NCBI GenBank assembly: GCA_025201765.1
Contig: MU623377.1
Span: forward strand, 215,506-279,505
Reading direction: 5' to 3'
Origin: Daldinia sp. FL1419
Lineage: Eukaryota > Ascomycota > Sordariomycetes > Xylariales > Hypoxylaceae
DNA length: 64,000 bases
Made by a program: the position numbers and the translations under genes. The notes below the pieces were generated by a model, which was not told where the DNA came from, searched no databases, and was given only the letters and a program-made list of their open reading frames with translations. Positions 22,649 through 36,192 of this stretch are shown piece by piece (positions within the stretch are counted from its first letter, which is position 1; the number at the start of each line of letters is the position of its first letter).

Positions 22649-23362
22649 ATGAGTATTCCCGTAACAAATCGCCCCTTCTCCGGAAAGGAACAACGGATAA
22701 GGGCGCAGATCGAGAACTTTAATAGCATAGAGAGTGCTCAAGTAGATGCCACCGCATACCTAGATCAGACCCCGGACCACGAGTACTCTCAGCATGATAA
22801 TTGGATCAAGGCCAAGACGCCATTCACTGACCATGGCAAGCTCACCGATCTTACCGAAGGCCAGGGCGAAAACGTAGTCTTAATAGGGAACCGCAACTCC
22901 TTTGCCACAATCCAATACGGGGATAATCCAAAGGCGGCAGGCATGTCCATGATTCACCTCCTGGCGATCCCCAAAGCCGGACTTTTCAACGGTGTATCGC
23001 TAACCCGGGACAACGTATCCATCATCGACGAGAGTATAGCATTGTTCAAGAAGTCATGGGAATCCGAGCGATTCCGTCACCGCGTCCTGATCCACCAACT
23101 AATAGCCATAAAGGGAGCCCCTGAGGAAGTCGAGGCAGCTCAGGACTTGTGGAAGGGACTTGAGCAAAGAGCCAATGAGTTGACGTTCGACGACTTCACT
23201 TTCGGTCTCCACCTATGGCCCGACAACAGTATAGGACACCTCCACATTCACATCATCGCTACGCCGGAGTGGTGTCGTGCTCCTAGCACGCGTGCACACG
23301 ACGAGAAGACCAAAGATGCCCTGGAAGTCCGCGACTGTGTCCTAGGAAATGCCGCGGCCTAA
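22649..23362 (+). CDS. HIT-like (histidine triad) protein
   Basis: HIT-superfamily proteins hydrolyse or transfer nucleotides. This is a single-exon frame of 237 residues from ATG 22649. The triad motif is present near the C-terminus: His197, His199 and His201 in IGHLHIHIIATPEW, matching H-x-H-x-H with hydrophobic spacers. Upstream, residues 76-110 contain VVLIGNRNSFATIQYG and MSMIHLLAIPKAG, which look like the HIT core strand pair. The protein is longer than a minimal HIT protein (about 110-140 residues) because of an N-terminal extension of about 70 residues. Substrate unknown; the closest general description is a fungal HIT-like or scavenger decapping-like protein. The second and third His are in the right spacing for the catalytic step. 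Confidence 0.82.
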   Translation: MSIPVTNRPFSGKEQRIRAQIENFNSIESAQVDATAYLDQTPDHEYSQHDNWIKAKTPFTDHGKLTDLTEGQGENVVLIGNRNSFATIQYGDNPKAAGMSMIHLLAIPKAGLFNGVSLTRDNVSIIDESIALFKKSWESERFRHRVLIHQLIAIKGAPEEVEAAQDLWKGLEQRANELTFDDFTFGLHLWPDNSIGHLHIHIIATPEWCRAPSTRAHDEKTKDALEVRDCVLGNAAA

Positions 23363-24059
23363 ACGTAGAGAACGTAGATATATGTAGATTAGCCGCCTTA
23401 CTGGTGCTGTATGTAATACGATTCTAACTTAGACACTTTGTAATGGTTTTTTCTTATTCTCGATCGATATGATGGGGCTCGCTGGTAATGTTGCCCCAAG
23501 TCGACTGAACCCCTAAATATACCTAGGTTAGGTAGGTACCAACCCATCACATCGTTAAAGTTGACAATTTCCAACACGGCTTCTCTTAAACTTCCAACCA
23601 GCAGCAAACCAAAGATATCTGAAATTACTCCCTCCTTAGCCGGATATCAGCCACAGCTTCGCCGCCAACATGGTAAGAACAACGGCCCAAAACTTTGCGC
23701 GAGCTAGCCACACGTACCATTTACTACCCCAGAGACTCACCACTAACCCTTGCCCAAGATCGAATCTAGGAAGAACTATCAACCAAGGAAATAGGGGAGC
23801 TGAGTAAAGTCTATAGAGATCCATACTAGATACCCTGAGCAAGCTGTCAAACTATCGCCGGATGAGCCGTTCCACGATATTTTTTAAAAAAAATTAACAA
23901 GTTACGTTTAAAACCATGTATATACTAAATACTACTTGACTTACTACTCTAGCAAAAATATTTACTCTCCTAATCAATCTAATACCGCCTAAGAGAATAG
24001 GGGTGCCTTCCCGGGTATTAAGCTAAATCACACGTCGAAGAAGCACGCCTGAGAAATCC
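23363..24059. other. intergenic with two overlapping small antisense frames
   Basis: The interval includes a 45-codon plus-strand frame (23670-23807, starting MVRTTAQNFARASHT) and a 68-codon minus-strand frame (23842-23636) that is tryptophan-rich and hydrophobic. They overlap, so at most one is likely real. Neither was recognised. AT-rich sequence follows at 23875-23990. Confidence 0.4.
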
Positions 24060-25337
24060 TTATAGCTTCTCCTTCCCCTTCCGCTCCTCCCTCACCTTCT
24101 GCATGCTCCGCAGCAGCGCATACAGCGTCTGCAGCTTCGGCATATCTACGCCCGCCTTCCTCGCGATCCGAATCGGATTCCCTAGTATAACCTCAAGCTC
24201 CATAGGTCTACCAGCTTCCCAATCTAGCAGCATGCTCGGCCTCGCGCCGGCATTTCTCTCGGTGCTACTAATGATCTTGTCCGGTCTCGCTAGGTTATCC
24301 GGGAATGGTTTCCCCAGGATCTTGGGCGCGGCGTTCCAGATCTCGCCCATGATGCCGCGCACGTGCTCGCGCAGCTCAGGGTCGGTCAGCTGATCGGCGT
24401 TGCCGCGGCCGCCGGAGAGTACGGCCGTGGGGTTGAAGGCGGCGTTGATGCACAGCTTGTGCCAGCGAATGGTCTGCAATTCGAGCTCGGTATGTGTCTC
24501 GACGTCGCGAATGCCGCCGTACCGAGTCCACCATCGCGCTAGCTGGTCCATACGTTCGTGGCCCCGTTTCACCGCAGCACTTGGCTCGTCATCCGGGTCA
24601 GGCGGTGAGGACAAAGTGCCATGTAGACCGCTGCCGTACGGTCCCAAACTGATTCTCGTCCATCTATTCTGCCGTACGACGCCATTCCTGATCTGCTCAG
24701 CGCTAATGACGGTAACAGCGCTCACCATGGGATTTTGCGGGAAGCGTTTGCGGTATGGCTCCTCCACGCCCACTCCATTTTGTATCAACACTATGCAAGT
24801 CTTGGCAGATACTAGCGGTGCGACAGCAGCTGCGTCGTCGGTCCGGTCTGGGAGGGCCTTGGTCGTTACTATAATATAATCCCAACCATCTTTCGGGGAT
24901 TGCCGTGTAGATGCGGCAGGATTGGTCGTAACCGAGGGGTTCGGGACGGCGTGCGCAATGGAGGGAAACACGGCATAGGGCGAAAAAGTATAATTGCCAA
25001 ATGAACGGGTCTCGAGAATAACCCCAGAAGCGGCGATAGCTGAGTAATTAGACCGGGCGATAAGTGAGGTGTAGATGTTGTGTTCAGGCTAGGAACGTGT
25101 CATCCACGGGGCGACCGTCAGTTGTATGTCTAGCTAGCTGTCTAGCATACCGGTGACGATGCTTACATGATGTAGTCGGGAAGCGTAGAAGCAGCCTACT
25201 GCGCCAGCGCCAACGAAGAGGATATGGACCGGTCTAGAGTAAAAAGGAAAAGGGTTAGCTGTGCAGCTCTAGTGGTGAGGTGAATGCCGGGAAGATGCAT
25301 CGGTGGCGCACTTCGTTGGACCATCTAAACTCTCCAT
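24060..25337 (-). CDS. 2-dehydropantoate 2-reductase (ketopantoate reductase) family protein
   Basis: The family's namesake reaction is NADPH-dependent reduction of ketopantoate to pantoate, a step toward coenzyme A. Three exons on the minus strand: 25337-25312, 25233-25167 and 25088-24060, with introns 25311-25234 and 25166-25089, giving 373 residues. The start exon encodes only MESLDGPT plus two bases. The Rossmann motif GAGAVG is at residues 17-22 within ILFVGAGAVGCFYASRL. The family substrate region shows IIVTTKALPD and VLIQNGVGVEE in the N-terminal half. RWHKLCINAAFNPTAVL (catalytic Lys and Asn) opens the C-terminal helical domain, and a Glu follows in AGRPMELEVILGNP. All expected motifs are present. 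Fungi have several paralogues of this family, some acting on other 2-oxo acids, so the pantothenate role is likely rather than certain. Confidence 0.88.
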
Positions 25338-27500
25338 GACCGTTTGTGGTCCGCGGATAAAGAAAGACAAGGGAGACGAAAGATGATATGTGACTAATTG
25401 ACGATGGGCGACGGGTAACGAGTGATGGGATGTTGGGTAGATTGGGGTTGATGAGCGATTGTATGCGATGGTATGCGATGGTATACGGCTCTTGGTTGGC
25501 GCCCTGGTTCTCGGGTTCTACGTGGGTTCCTGTGGGGTTTGTCCCGGTTCGAAAAAAGGATAGATGTCGTGAGATAGTGGATGTAGGTACTGTGTAGGCA
25601 AGCAATTGAGGTATGTGATGTAAGTGGTGTATTGGGATGTACGTACGATGTATGATGTATAATGTATGATGATGTTTACCTTGGTAGTTAGTAGAAGCTG
25701 GGGGGGAAAAAAGCCACGGATCGGGGACAAATCGGGCTTTTTCTTACTGGAGCAAAAGTTAACAGCTGAAAAGCCAAAAGTTCATGTTACCTAAAACTTT
25801 AAATGAAGCTATGTAAAATCTCGTTGGAATTTCACCCATTTACCGAGGTAGCACTAGGTGATTGCCCGCCTAAGGCGAAAGATTGGAACTTGAACTAATA
25901 CCTATAGTTATGGTACCTGATGTAGGTACCTAAGCCTACCTCTTCAGCCCACTTCTCCAGCGAAGGGATACATAGTAGGTAGGTAGTAGCGCTAATACTA
26001 ACTATAAGGTTATACACTAGCCTAGGTAATTACCTACATGCATTATACATACCATGTAGGTAGATGGGTATACATTAGGTACATTTATAACTTAACTACT
26101 ACAAAGAGTCTTCAGCTTCCATTTTATTAACTAGTGTCGTCTTTTATCTTTTGAACTCCAAGTCTTATTATCTAAATCAACTCCCGGCATAACCGACTCT
26201 ATTCGAGGAAACGGGCATCGGGATTTTTCACGGTAGGAATTAAAGGAATCGTCCATCGTCTGGCGTTGAAGAAACGAAAATCGACTGGACTCGACTTTCA
26301 AGGTTTTGGTGACACCACCAAAGTGTCTATCCCACTTTCACTTGCTCTCACTTCTTGTTTCTTGTTTGGTATCGAAAGAGAGAGAGAGAGAGAAAAAAAG
26401 GGTCGTTCGGGTAATCATAGTGTCCGCGTTCCACGCCAGGGTCTATAATTAAAAGGCCCTATCCTGCCTCCGTCATGCGCCAAGAATCAGAATATGCTTG
26501 TACGTACTGCAAATGTCTTTATTAGAAACATGATCAAGCGGTCAGTCTAGTAGTGTAGGTAGGTAGATAGGTATATGCGGCGTTGACCTACGTACATATT
26601 CATACATATTCATACATTAGATCATGTATGCTGTTCCCGTCGCAACCGGGCGAACATGTCTCCAAGACAAGTAATATACACACCCAGTTCCAGTTTCTGG
26701 GCCTAACCCTTCCTTTTTTTCGGCCCCGTTCCGATCGTGGCGAAACCGTAGCGGCTACCCGCTCATCCGTTTCACCCGACCCGTCGTTGCTTTTACCTAC
26801 CAAGCCCTGAAGCCCAGAGTCTTGGTATTTTGAAGGGCTTCTTGGTACTCTTGGTATTCTTGGTATTCCTTGGCGATGACGCCGCGAGATGGTTGCGCGG
26901 GCGCCAATCTTGTCAGACCAACAAGTCGTGTAACTATATCGCATTACACGCCCAGCCTCGAATACACAAAAGAGGCACAGAGAGATCACTCGAGGAGGGA
27001 GAAGAATGGGAGTGGTGGTAACTACTCGTGCATCCAGTTCGTAAGGGGCGTACATAGATGGGTAGGGCGGCCGAGGCCACGCCCGTTGAGCTTAAAGGAG
27101 GGTAAAGGTGAGGCGCCGCACGCACCCGGATGTAATGTTGTCAGACGCGTGATCACCAGAATTACAGTGCAATGCTATGCGGCGTACATGTAATGGCACA
27201 TCTCAACAAAGAAGGACCCAAGATTCCCTCCCCCCTCCGCTGATCGAATTGCTCGTGGGGTCAACTGTGGAGGATTGATGATGGAGCAAAACAAAAGGCC
27301 AAAATGGGATTCCCACGCCAGACTTGCCACGTCCGCGTCTTTGCCCCAAAGCTGAATTTCTCATCTGATGGTGACGCGCGCGCGGATACCGTAAGCTCTG
27401 ATGGCGAGGAAGTGCAGATGGCGATTATGCCCTCGGCCCTAAAAGGCCTACTATAACTCACGTCAGCATGGGGGGATTTGCGAGGATGGAAGAGATAGAG
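25338..27500. other. gene-free region, first part
   Basis: This is upstream of the ketopantoate reductase. It contains repeated TAGGTA/TACCTA words at 25910-26090, a GA run near 26380-26394, and a partial repeat of CTTGGTATT units near 26838-26872. Overlapping frames on both strands at 26583-27193 show no domain, helix or codon pattern that favours one over the others. No RNA gene was seen. Confidence 0.5.
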
Positions 27501-28816
27501 AGGTAGTGGCAGGGGGGAGGGGCTTGCAGGAAGTCCGTCTATCCCGGTATCAATTGGTTTTGTTACACTGTCTTCGTTCTAGGGTCTTACGAGCACGTTC
27601 AGGGGCGTTCTCAACGCCGGTCCAGGCTCCCAGTCCGGACACAGCATTTTCCACTAAAGCAAGTCTCGTATCATAAGGGAAAAGAGGAAAGGGCCTGGGC
27701 TCCGCCGGCGGCGCGGGGGTTCACGAAAAAAAAGTCTCAGACGGAAACAACTACTTGGTAGGTGAGGTGTCGCGCCGCTCCGCGTTGCGACGGGGGGGAT
27801 GAGATAAAACTAGGGGCTACTCATTCCTATTCGGGCTATTGTTCTAGCTGTTTCAATTCCCTCGTGGTGCGTAAACACTATTAGACAGGCTTATTAGTTA
27901 TTAGCGACAAGGGAGTTTCCGACTATAGTCTCTTCCTAGAACGTAGAGCCGAGCAGGGGTTTGTCGTGTAAGATAATATCCCCGGGGGCAAGCACACGCT
28001 TCACAAAGCTTCGACGCGGCAACCAATATCGCTTGCAGCTCTTGGCTAGATCACATCTTTGACAGCCGCATTAGTTTCCCAAACTACCTAGCTAGCTAAG
28101 CCAGGGGGGAGGGAGGGGAGGAGCTTCGAAGGGTGTAAAAGGGGGGATGGTTTACAATAATTAACTTAGAAATAGGACTTGTCTCAAATAGGGAAACTCA
28201 AATCATCCTAGGACTAACGGTTATAATTCCATTAGGTTAGAGATCACAGTTTCTTACTTGAATCAAACTATTCTAGTTATCCTTGAACACTCGAGGGAAC
28301 TTTAGTGTTGTAATCCCCACACTAAGGAGACGTCGTCCACTCTCTCGGATTGCCAACGGCTGCAGGTTGATATTACTCGTCACCTACAGCTAACCAGCTT
28401 TATCATGCTTTAACATACTTCAACCAGCATTTTTAAGCATACAGCAGCAACCTGTAACCTAACCTACAACCTGCAACCACCTATACTAGCCAGAAAACCT
28501 CCTCGTCTGGAATGGCGAATAAGACGAAAGTGGGAGTGGTCCGTCCTGGTGAAATCAAACACGAGCTTGACGACCCCGCAGATAATGACTGAACAACTCA
28601 ACCTATCCTGTCTCTTATAGCCTACCCCGGCCTTTTGAACTAGGTGCTGATGGAGGGCCGCGCGGGGGAGAATCAGAAGCTATCAAAGTCGCATGGGTAG
28701 AATAGAGAAGTCTAATACGTGAGATGACCATGTACGTAATTCATATATATCCGTAAAACAACCATAACCCCTTGACGATGAAAGCTTAGCTGCCTTACCA
28801 GCCAAAATATCAATCA

Positions 28817-28886
28817 CACTACCAACTGCACTACCAACTGCACTACCAACTGCACTACCAACTGCATTACCAACTGCACTACCAAG
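28817..28886. repeat. 12-bp minisatellite (CACTACCAACTG)
   Basis: Five tandem 12-bp units, one with a C-to-T change, plus a partial sixth. It lies in the gene-poor region and is noncoding. Confidence 0.9.
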
Positions 28887-31800
28887 CTACCTTGCTACCA
28901 TACCCGAGTCTATGTTGCCCTGCGCGTCTATCTCGCTTCTTGATACTACGCCATGAGGTCATTTGACACCAGCCTAATGTTACGGAAACTAAGGCCCGCG
29001 CCTGTAGGCTTATTTTTAACATGTTCCGCGCCTTGTAATCTGGGGTACGGTCCTCATCGAATTATTTGCTTCTGATCTGTGAAGTTACCTCCTATGTAGG
29101 TAGTCCTTCCTATTTGAAAACTACACCCAGTATTAGCTTCGAACGTATTTATCCACTGTAATGGTTGGTTAGTGGCATACTCTTGGTTCGTATTGTCCGT
29201 AGTAATTGGGCTGTTGGTCGGTTGTCTACGCATTCTCTACACCACAAGCTCGTACTTTGCTCGCAGGTCAATCTTATAAACCTTGCTCATCACTAAAGCC
29301 TCACTGCTACCCAATTATGCGAATGGTGTGCTTGTACTTACTACTTGCAAACGCATTACCCTATGAACCCGGATCTACTAAGAGCGAGAACCCTAAGTCC
29401 AAACACCCACGACAAATCGAATCACTTTCCATTTCTGCCAAGGAGAGATCGCCGCCGGGGATCTAGAAGTACTCTACGCAGGTTTAATAGATACAGCGGA
29501 GGCGATCAGACTGCCAACGACTGGTCGATATCCATGTCATTATATCAATGGTGTGGGCGAATTCGCGGCATCGCGTGATAACTAGCGTCGGAAGGAATCC
29601 TTTTCAAAATCTCATGCTTATTCCCGCCAAGTCTGTGGCAACGTATAGCAAGGAACAGAGATTGAAAGTAATATTCGTCTCGAAAGATCATTTCGATAAT
29701 AATACTCCACATTTGCAGTATGGCCTAGCCCTACCGATCATCAGGGTTATGCCCGCCTTTGCTTTTCTTGGGGAGGGATGTATAACAATTTATAAGCCCT
29801 ATATCAAGCTTGGTAGATACGCTCCATGATTGGTGGTTATAAGACAACTTGCGACAGTTTGCCGTGGGAGCCCAACCTGTCGACCGTGGCTAGGTTAGAT
29901 CTTGCTAAACAGAAGGGAAACGGTAAGAATACTGGATAATAATGTGACCACAACTGATTCCCGGACTCTCAAGGAGATGCAAAACGATCTCTCCAATCCG
30001 GGCGCCCAGCAACGGGTTCGAATTCTAATCTCTGCCAGGAGCGAAAACACTCGCGTCAATAATTGGACTGCGAATGCCGATAAACGTATTAAAACGTTTG
30101 ACTGGCATAACTTTAATATATTTCCTTTTCGCCAATGGTTATCATAAATCTCGTCATCTCGATGCTAGACTTCTAGACATTGTTGCGAGTCGATAGGCTA
30201 CATGCTGCACAGCAACGTGCCAGTGCTGATAAGCGTAACTCCTCCGGGTCGTCTTAAACCGAGGAATAGCAAAGCTAGCCAACCATGCAGCCAAGTGTAA
30301 GAGATGAACAAACCTACATAGATCATCTGAGGTTGAGTGAACTCCGAAGCTCCGTTGCAATATGGTGTCAGACCGTTGCAGGCTCATCATCATCTAGGCA
30401 TGCAAGCCGTCGAATTCCGCGCGCCCGCTTAGGAATTAAACGAATAGACTCCAAGACCAGCCTCCTGGGCAACGATGGCTCAAATCGGCAAAATCAAGCT
30501 TTAGAAGCTATCCATCGAAAGCGGGGAAGCTAGAAGGTGTAACTTAAAGGGTATTTTATAAGTTGCATTACCAGTAATGGCCGTTATTTTTAACCAATAG
30601 GAATGAGCAAAATTGTTAGCTGGAACAAATGCGTATGGGGCTGATAGGTCTTATTCCTTGATGAGATTTCAGCGTGTGAAAGGCTGCAGAGCTTGTGGGG
30701 GGGCTGGACGAGCCAGTACCGAACACGCAGTGAGAAAATACGGATTCGTGCGTGGGAGGTATCGTAAACCTTGCGACCTGATACCTCCAAACAAGCTCAC
30801 TGGCCTGCACAAGCACCTGCAAAGTAGTCGTAGATATGCAAGGCTTCGTTGCCATCTCATATATCAGATTTGTCATTCACTGCGGGATACAAAAAAAGGC
30901 AATTGCTGCTCCCGGCATGTGCAGGCGAATATCAAGACGAGCTAGATATCAATAGCGACCAAGTAAGGTGTGGACTATGTTACCAACTGAAAGGCCCGGT
31001 GACGATTAGATTCGGTAGGCACCCGTAGGAGGCAATATTAGCAAGGATCAGGATTGCCGGCGGCACCGTCCCCTTTTCTGCTGCGAGAGATGCATGAACG
31101 CCTGGAGGCTTTTCTACAACGTACAGTGCGAAGAGGCGACTTGGCCTAAGTCATGTATACGGTATAAAGGGCTAAATAAGGCGAGCTTCTAGAAACCTTG
31201 TAGAAGCCTTGTCGAAGCATTGAAACAGGTGTACTTGAAACCTAAAGGGTCGGGTATTTCCACCTCGGGACCCTCAAGTTTGCCACAAGCTATTGGGCAT
31301 TGGGTCCTGAAATTCCGAACCAGCCCGGGCATTCGTCATTTAAGCCGCAAACATTCGCTCGCTCCTATTTCTGGCGACGCGCGAGACACTTGTGTGGCCA
31401 ACCCCGAAAATAAGCTAGGATGATGTGACGAACAATAACAGTGTGGGGTCCTAGTAGAAAAGAGGTAGGGAGCAGATTTGTCGCATTGGCGGTTCAACTT
31501 GCTCGATCAAGCCTTCCGGTCCAAGGGTTTTCCCTGATAACGCTCGATATACCACTTATGGGTTTTGCGAGCGTTATGGTATCATTGGCAACCTGACAGG
31601 TCGAAGGACCACGATGGCGCTTCTTTGCTTTTTTTCAGCCCACATTCAAGGGACCTTGTACCTACATCATCAGGAAATCCCGTGCGGTAAGAAGGTAGTG
31701 GTTGCTGGTGTTTCGACATAAGAATTGCAACCGCAAAGGTAGCACCAACTTTTTTTTAGTGTAGACAGTTGGCCAGCTCGTGAAAGCCAGGTCAGATTCA

Positions 31801-33379
31801 GGGGTCCAGTACGTTGCTCACTACCAAGTCCGAGTGTGGTAGTAACCGCTAGGACGGTCTTGTGACTCCGCGGTTATGGAGAGCCCCGAAGGAACTATGT
31901 TGGGTTTCTGGGGAAATCCGCCATCCGCCATGCCGGGCCACAGCCGAATGGCATGTTGGCATGGCAATGTGCTCGTGTAGTCACGCATCTCAACTAGGTA
32001 GGGGAGAAAAACAAGCACAAGCCCAACGTGATAGATGAGATAAACGTGTCGCTTTAGACAGGCACGGGAGTTCTAGCCTGGTTGGGTTGAGGTGCAGTTG
32101 GACAAACTCAACGGGAGGCTTGGGATGACCAAACTAGAAGCATACTAGATAATTTGCCACCAGCAAAAGCCTCTTGGCTTGTCCGACTCTTCGTACTAGG
32201 AAGACTGAAGATACCTTCAGCGTGATACCTCGTCGTCATAGTAGCGTACGTTATAGCAGTCATAAGCTTAAAGCAAGTTACCACAGAGAGCAACTTCGCA
32301 GCGCATCTCGCTTGAAGATGAACTACTGCGGTGTGACAGGCAAACTACGTATTAGGTAGACAAGGCTGAAACCAAGTAGAACTGGTCGCTGGGGTGACGG
32401 GAACCAGCGGGCAGCGGGCAGTGGGACTACTGCTAAGGAAGAGAGAGGCGCGGGATAGAGATTTCGGCGTGGCATCTTCTCAGGGCACAGACTATGCGAG
32501 TGATAGCTGCAGGATGGACAATGCGGAAAGGATGCTTCGAAAATGACATAAACCTAGTAGAAACCCGGTAGGTTGGATGAGGTATTCAGTTGTAGCGTAG
32601 CACGACAGTTGCTTTCTACTACAGAAGCAGAATCGAAGGAATAATAGAATCGGAGCAAGTCGGGTTGACTGGCGATGCTCATGAAAGTAAGGCACCCACG
32701 AAAAAAGGTAAGTAAGAGGATTGGGCATATAGAAATTTAAACGGGTGTGGGAGGTAAAAAGTAGTAGGTAGGAGATTCTTCGGCAGGTTGGGGAAAGAGA
32801 AAATTTTCATGGCATCGTGACGTGCGATCCGGCTTGGGATGGGGGTGGATTCGGTGCAGAAGGGAGTAAAGAGAAAAAAAATTTACAAAGTGGAATTGAT
32901 GTGGGAGAATGGAAGGAAGACGAAGGGCAAAAAAAAAATATTAACGAAATAAAAATTTAAAAATCACAATTGAAATGAAATAGGTTAGTAGCCTAGGTGG
33001 GTTAAGTAAGTAACTGCCATAGTAAAGTAACCTAAGTACTAGCACTCAAGAGTATTAGGTTAGAGCACTAGCCTGAAGTTGCAAAAATCAGGGAAGCTGG
33101 AAAGCTGGAGACTGGGGACAAGTTTGGGGGGAAACCACACTTGGGCTAGTTAGACGGGGTAAGTACTTCGTCAGTTGCATCTAAATAATCTATCGGGCCG
33201 GCCAACGGTTTCGATATTCGATTCTCTTTTTTATTTTTAATTATCTAAATTAGAATAGGGCTGGGCACTGGGCAAACCAGTCCGTACAACTTATTAATAT
33301 ATCATACTGTACAATACTTTTTTGAACAAACGTTTTGTGCCTGAATACCTAAATACCTACTTACCTACTTACCTACCTA

Positions 33380-33397
33380 ACTTATATATATAAGTTA
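33380..33397. repeat. 18-bp perfect palindrome
   Basis: AACTTATATATATAAGTT reads the same on both strands. It is flanked by TACCTA/TACTTACC words and could form a small cruciform or be a chance AT palindrome. Confidence 0.7.
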
Positions 33398-36150
33398 TAC
33401 CTATACGTGACTATGCATACATGCTGCCGCACATATGTATGTTGGATCTAGACGTATGTGCATACGGACGTAGGTAGGTATGTAATGTAGTAAATAGGTC
33501 TAATAAAAAATATGTACGATATATCCTTTTTCTCTTTGAGATATAATTTATTCGTATATATCATATATATAAGTCGTCATGTAGTAAGCTGCCAGCAGGA
33601 GTGTGCTCCGTTTATACCGACATTTTGGTCAGCAACCACCCCCCGAGATCCGAATCAATAGTCGCGTGGTCGGCCATAAATAATTTGCATAATAGTAGTA
33701 CTATTTATTCCGTAGGACTATGGGACTGAGGGACGAAGAGGCTAATGGAACTAATAGACAAACGGTTAGGTTGAGTGATTGAAAACTTATGGGACTATGG
33801 AACTATGAGGATACGGATGAACTGTACAAAAGGAATGGGGAAAGAAAAAAAAAACAAATAAAAGGGATCCATCCCACATGCAAGGACCTTACATAAGGCG
33901 TTCAGGTAACTGTTGGGTGATGCATTTAGTTTTATGTAACTATGTACAAAACTACCTACATAAGGAGTAGCTAGGTTCCATAGGTTAGGTGTTTGGCATT
34001 TTGGTCATGGTTACCTTGTATCTCTGTACTATTTTTTTTTTCTTTCCGGGGCTCCCGTTACGGGAATTGATGAATTGGCGCCTACAGCGGCCGGCTGAAA
34101 ATCCATTGATGTCAGTATTACGGTGTGTACGACAAGGCTCCGTATTCTGCACCTCTAGGATTTAGGCCTGTCCGCTACGGGGTGTCCGCTTAATAACCTG
34201 ACTCTATTCGGTCTGTAGATGTTATAATATAGGTAAGAGTAATAGAATATGTATAATGTCGAGAGTGTCTAGAGTATAGAATGTAAAAGTTGTGGCATGG
34301 GGTAAGGTAATAAGTGAAGAATATGTTGTGTGTACAATACCTAATACCTGGGAAAATAAGACGGTAATATAATATCAATTGAAGGGTTCAATTAAAAGGG
34401 TCTTGGTTTGTCGAGGAGTTCTTGTCGAGGGGTTCTGTCAAAGCAAACCTAGGGGTCTACCAAAAAGGGTCTGTGTTACTATTGTTACTGTAACGAAGAA
34501 TTGTAGTACATAGTAATGGAATCCTTCCTTGGCCTCTGAGACAGGTATCCAGTCCATTGTCATGTATACCCGTCGACGTATACTTGTTGTTGACCATTGT
34601 TGAGAGATTACCTTACCTTGGATCGGCTCGATTCGTTCATCTGTTCCTGCATACCCAGCAAGCCAACAGCCTTGGTAAGTCTCACAATCCATCGTGGCTA
34701 TACCGTCAGGTGAATTACTGATTCGTATTACCCTTCGCCTCCGGACTTTACAGATCGTAAAAACACGACGATCATTCCGAAAATCTAACATCATCTAACA
34801 TATGAAATGAACATATCAACATTTGTACCCAGCGTGACGCCGGCGATACGGCTGCAACAAATAGCCCTTGGCCTAGACCATTAAGCCCACTCCGAGTTTT
34901 AGAGCGCGATCGTGTCAAAGTGTTTCACGTGTCGTGCATCTCCAAATTCGCAAGGGCTTGATTAATTAATACTAACGTAAAGAAATAGATCTATGTAGTA
35001 TACAAGGAATGTAGACCAAGGACGGGACGGGCCTTCTGGAAGTCATCGATCCGTGGCGTTCGAAAGCCGAGACGGAAATAATATACCAGTACGTAAGATT
35101 CGAGAGCCACGACGTCTACACCTCTCGCGCCCGGAGTTACCAGAGATAAAATCGGATTGCTGCCGTTCTCCGTTCGAAAGCTCTCGAGTACGTTTTTTTG
35201 GCTTGGCCTTCAATTTTGCCATGCGCCTCGGCCAACACTCGTCAGCGAATCGACCAGACTCTTACCGTATCGCGATGCTTCCGGGTCTGCAAGACCTCGA
35301 AAAACATGTAATATGAACTAGCATGAAAACTCTTGGCAGCCAAGATCTCGGATGTATTCCTGCCCTTAGTCTCTAATATAGAAGGGTTGCGCTTGATAGG
35401 ATTCGGGCTGCTTAGATGAGGTTATCGGTACCCTCTAGGATTGCAATATAGATACCCGATTGACGTCGCTAAGTCTCACTGGAGTCTCATCGCAAGGTTC
35501 GGCAGACGCCTCTTGAGATTATAATACTCACGATCGGCGAGAATAAGAGACTTATTATTCTATGTATAGCCAATTCGCCAAGAACATTCGTAGGCACGTA
35601 CGTATACAGAGTAGAGGATCGACTTATTAGAAACCACTTCGATACGATTTGCCAAGGGCCAAGACGGCGGCCGTGCTGGATGTTCTGGATGCTCCGGATG
35701 TTTCGAGTGTCGTAGTCGTGAACGGCTCTAAGTCAATTCCCATTGATCACCGCGACTTTTACCACCGACGAGGTGCGATTTCTACGTACTAGCCGACGTT
35801 AAAGCGCATGTCTTTAGTTAAGGAGGCTTCGGAATGACCCGCGATTCCCGAATAGAATGACCGACTTTACACTACAGTTCAACCCGCATGTGCACAGGCT
35901 CATGTGCCAAGAAAAGAGATGCGCAGCTGTGAATCAGATCCTAAAATAATATGCATAGGCCTGATAGGTAGGTTAAGTAGGTAAGATGCGTAGTAGGGAG
36001 TACCCTTCCAAGCTTCTTACACCCGCCAGGAGTCCAATCCGAGCTTCGGTAGAGGGTTCCAACTAATAAGAATTACTGGCTTATAGCCTTAAGGGTATCC
36101 AGAAAAAAAAAAGGAGATGAGAAAAACAATAGGGCCCAAAATATGATGGA

Positions 36151-36192
36151 TGGTGTATGGTGTATGGTGTATGGTATATGGTATATGGTATA
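36151..36192. repeat. 7-bp tandem repeat (TGGTRTA)
   Basis: Six tandem units: three TGGTGTA then three TGGTATA, so the array is split into two homogeneous halves. Noncoding. Confidence 0.88.

Noticed and set aside
26583..27193. Overlapping frames of 60-151 codons on both strands
   Set aside because: No domain or hydrophobic pattern favours any of them, and they overlap mutually. The longest has a mixed, unconvincing composition.
28817..28886. Possible CRISPR-like array
   Set aside because: The units are contiguous 12-bp repeats without spacers, in a eukaryotic genome; it is a minisatellite.
30010..30030. GGGTTCGAATTC resembling a tRNA B box
   Set aside because: No matching A box or cloverleaf arms could be folded around it.
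29206..31423. Series of 60-110 codon frames that might be exons or an eroded mobile element
   Set aside because: No reverse transcriptase, transposase or other signature could be read in any frame, and no terminal repeats were found.
34438..34794. 118-codon minus-strand frame
   Set aside because: No motif, no plausible introns extending it, and isolated in the gene-poor region; likely chance.
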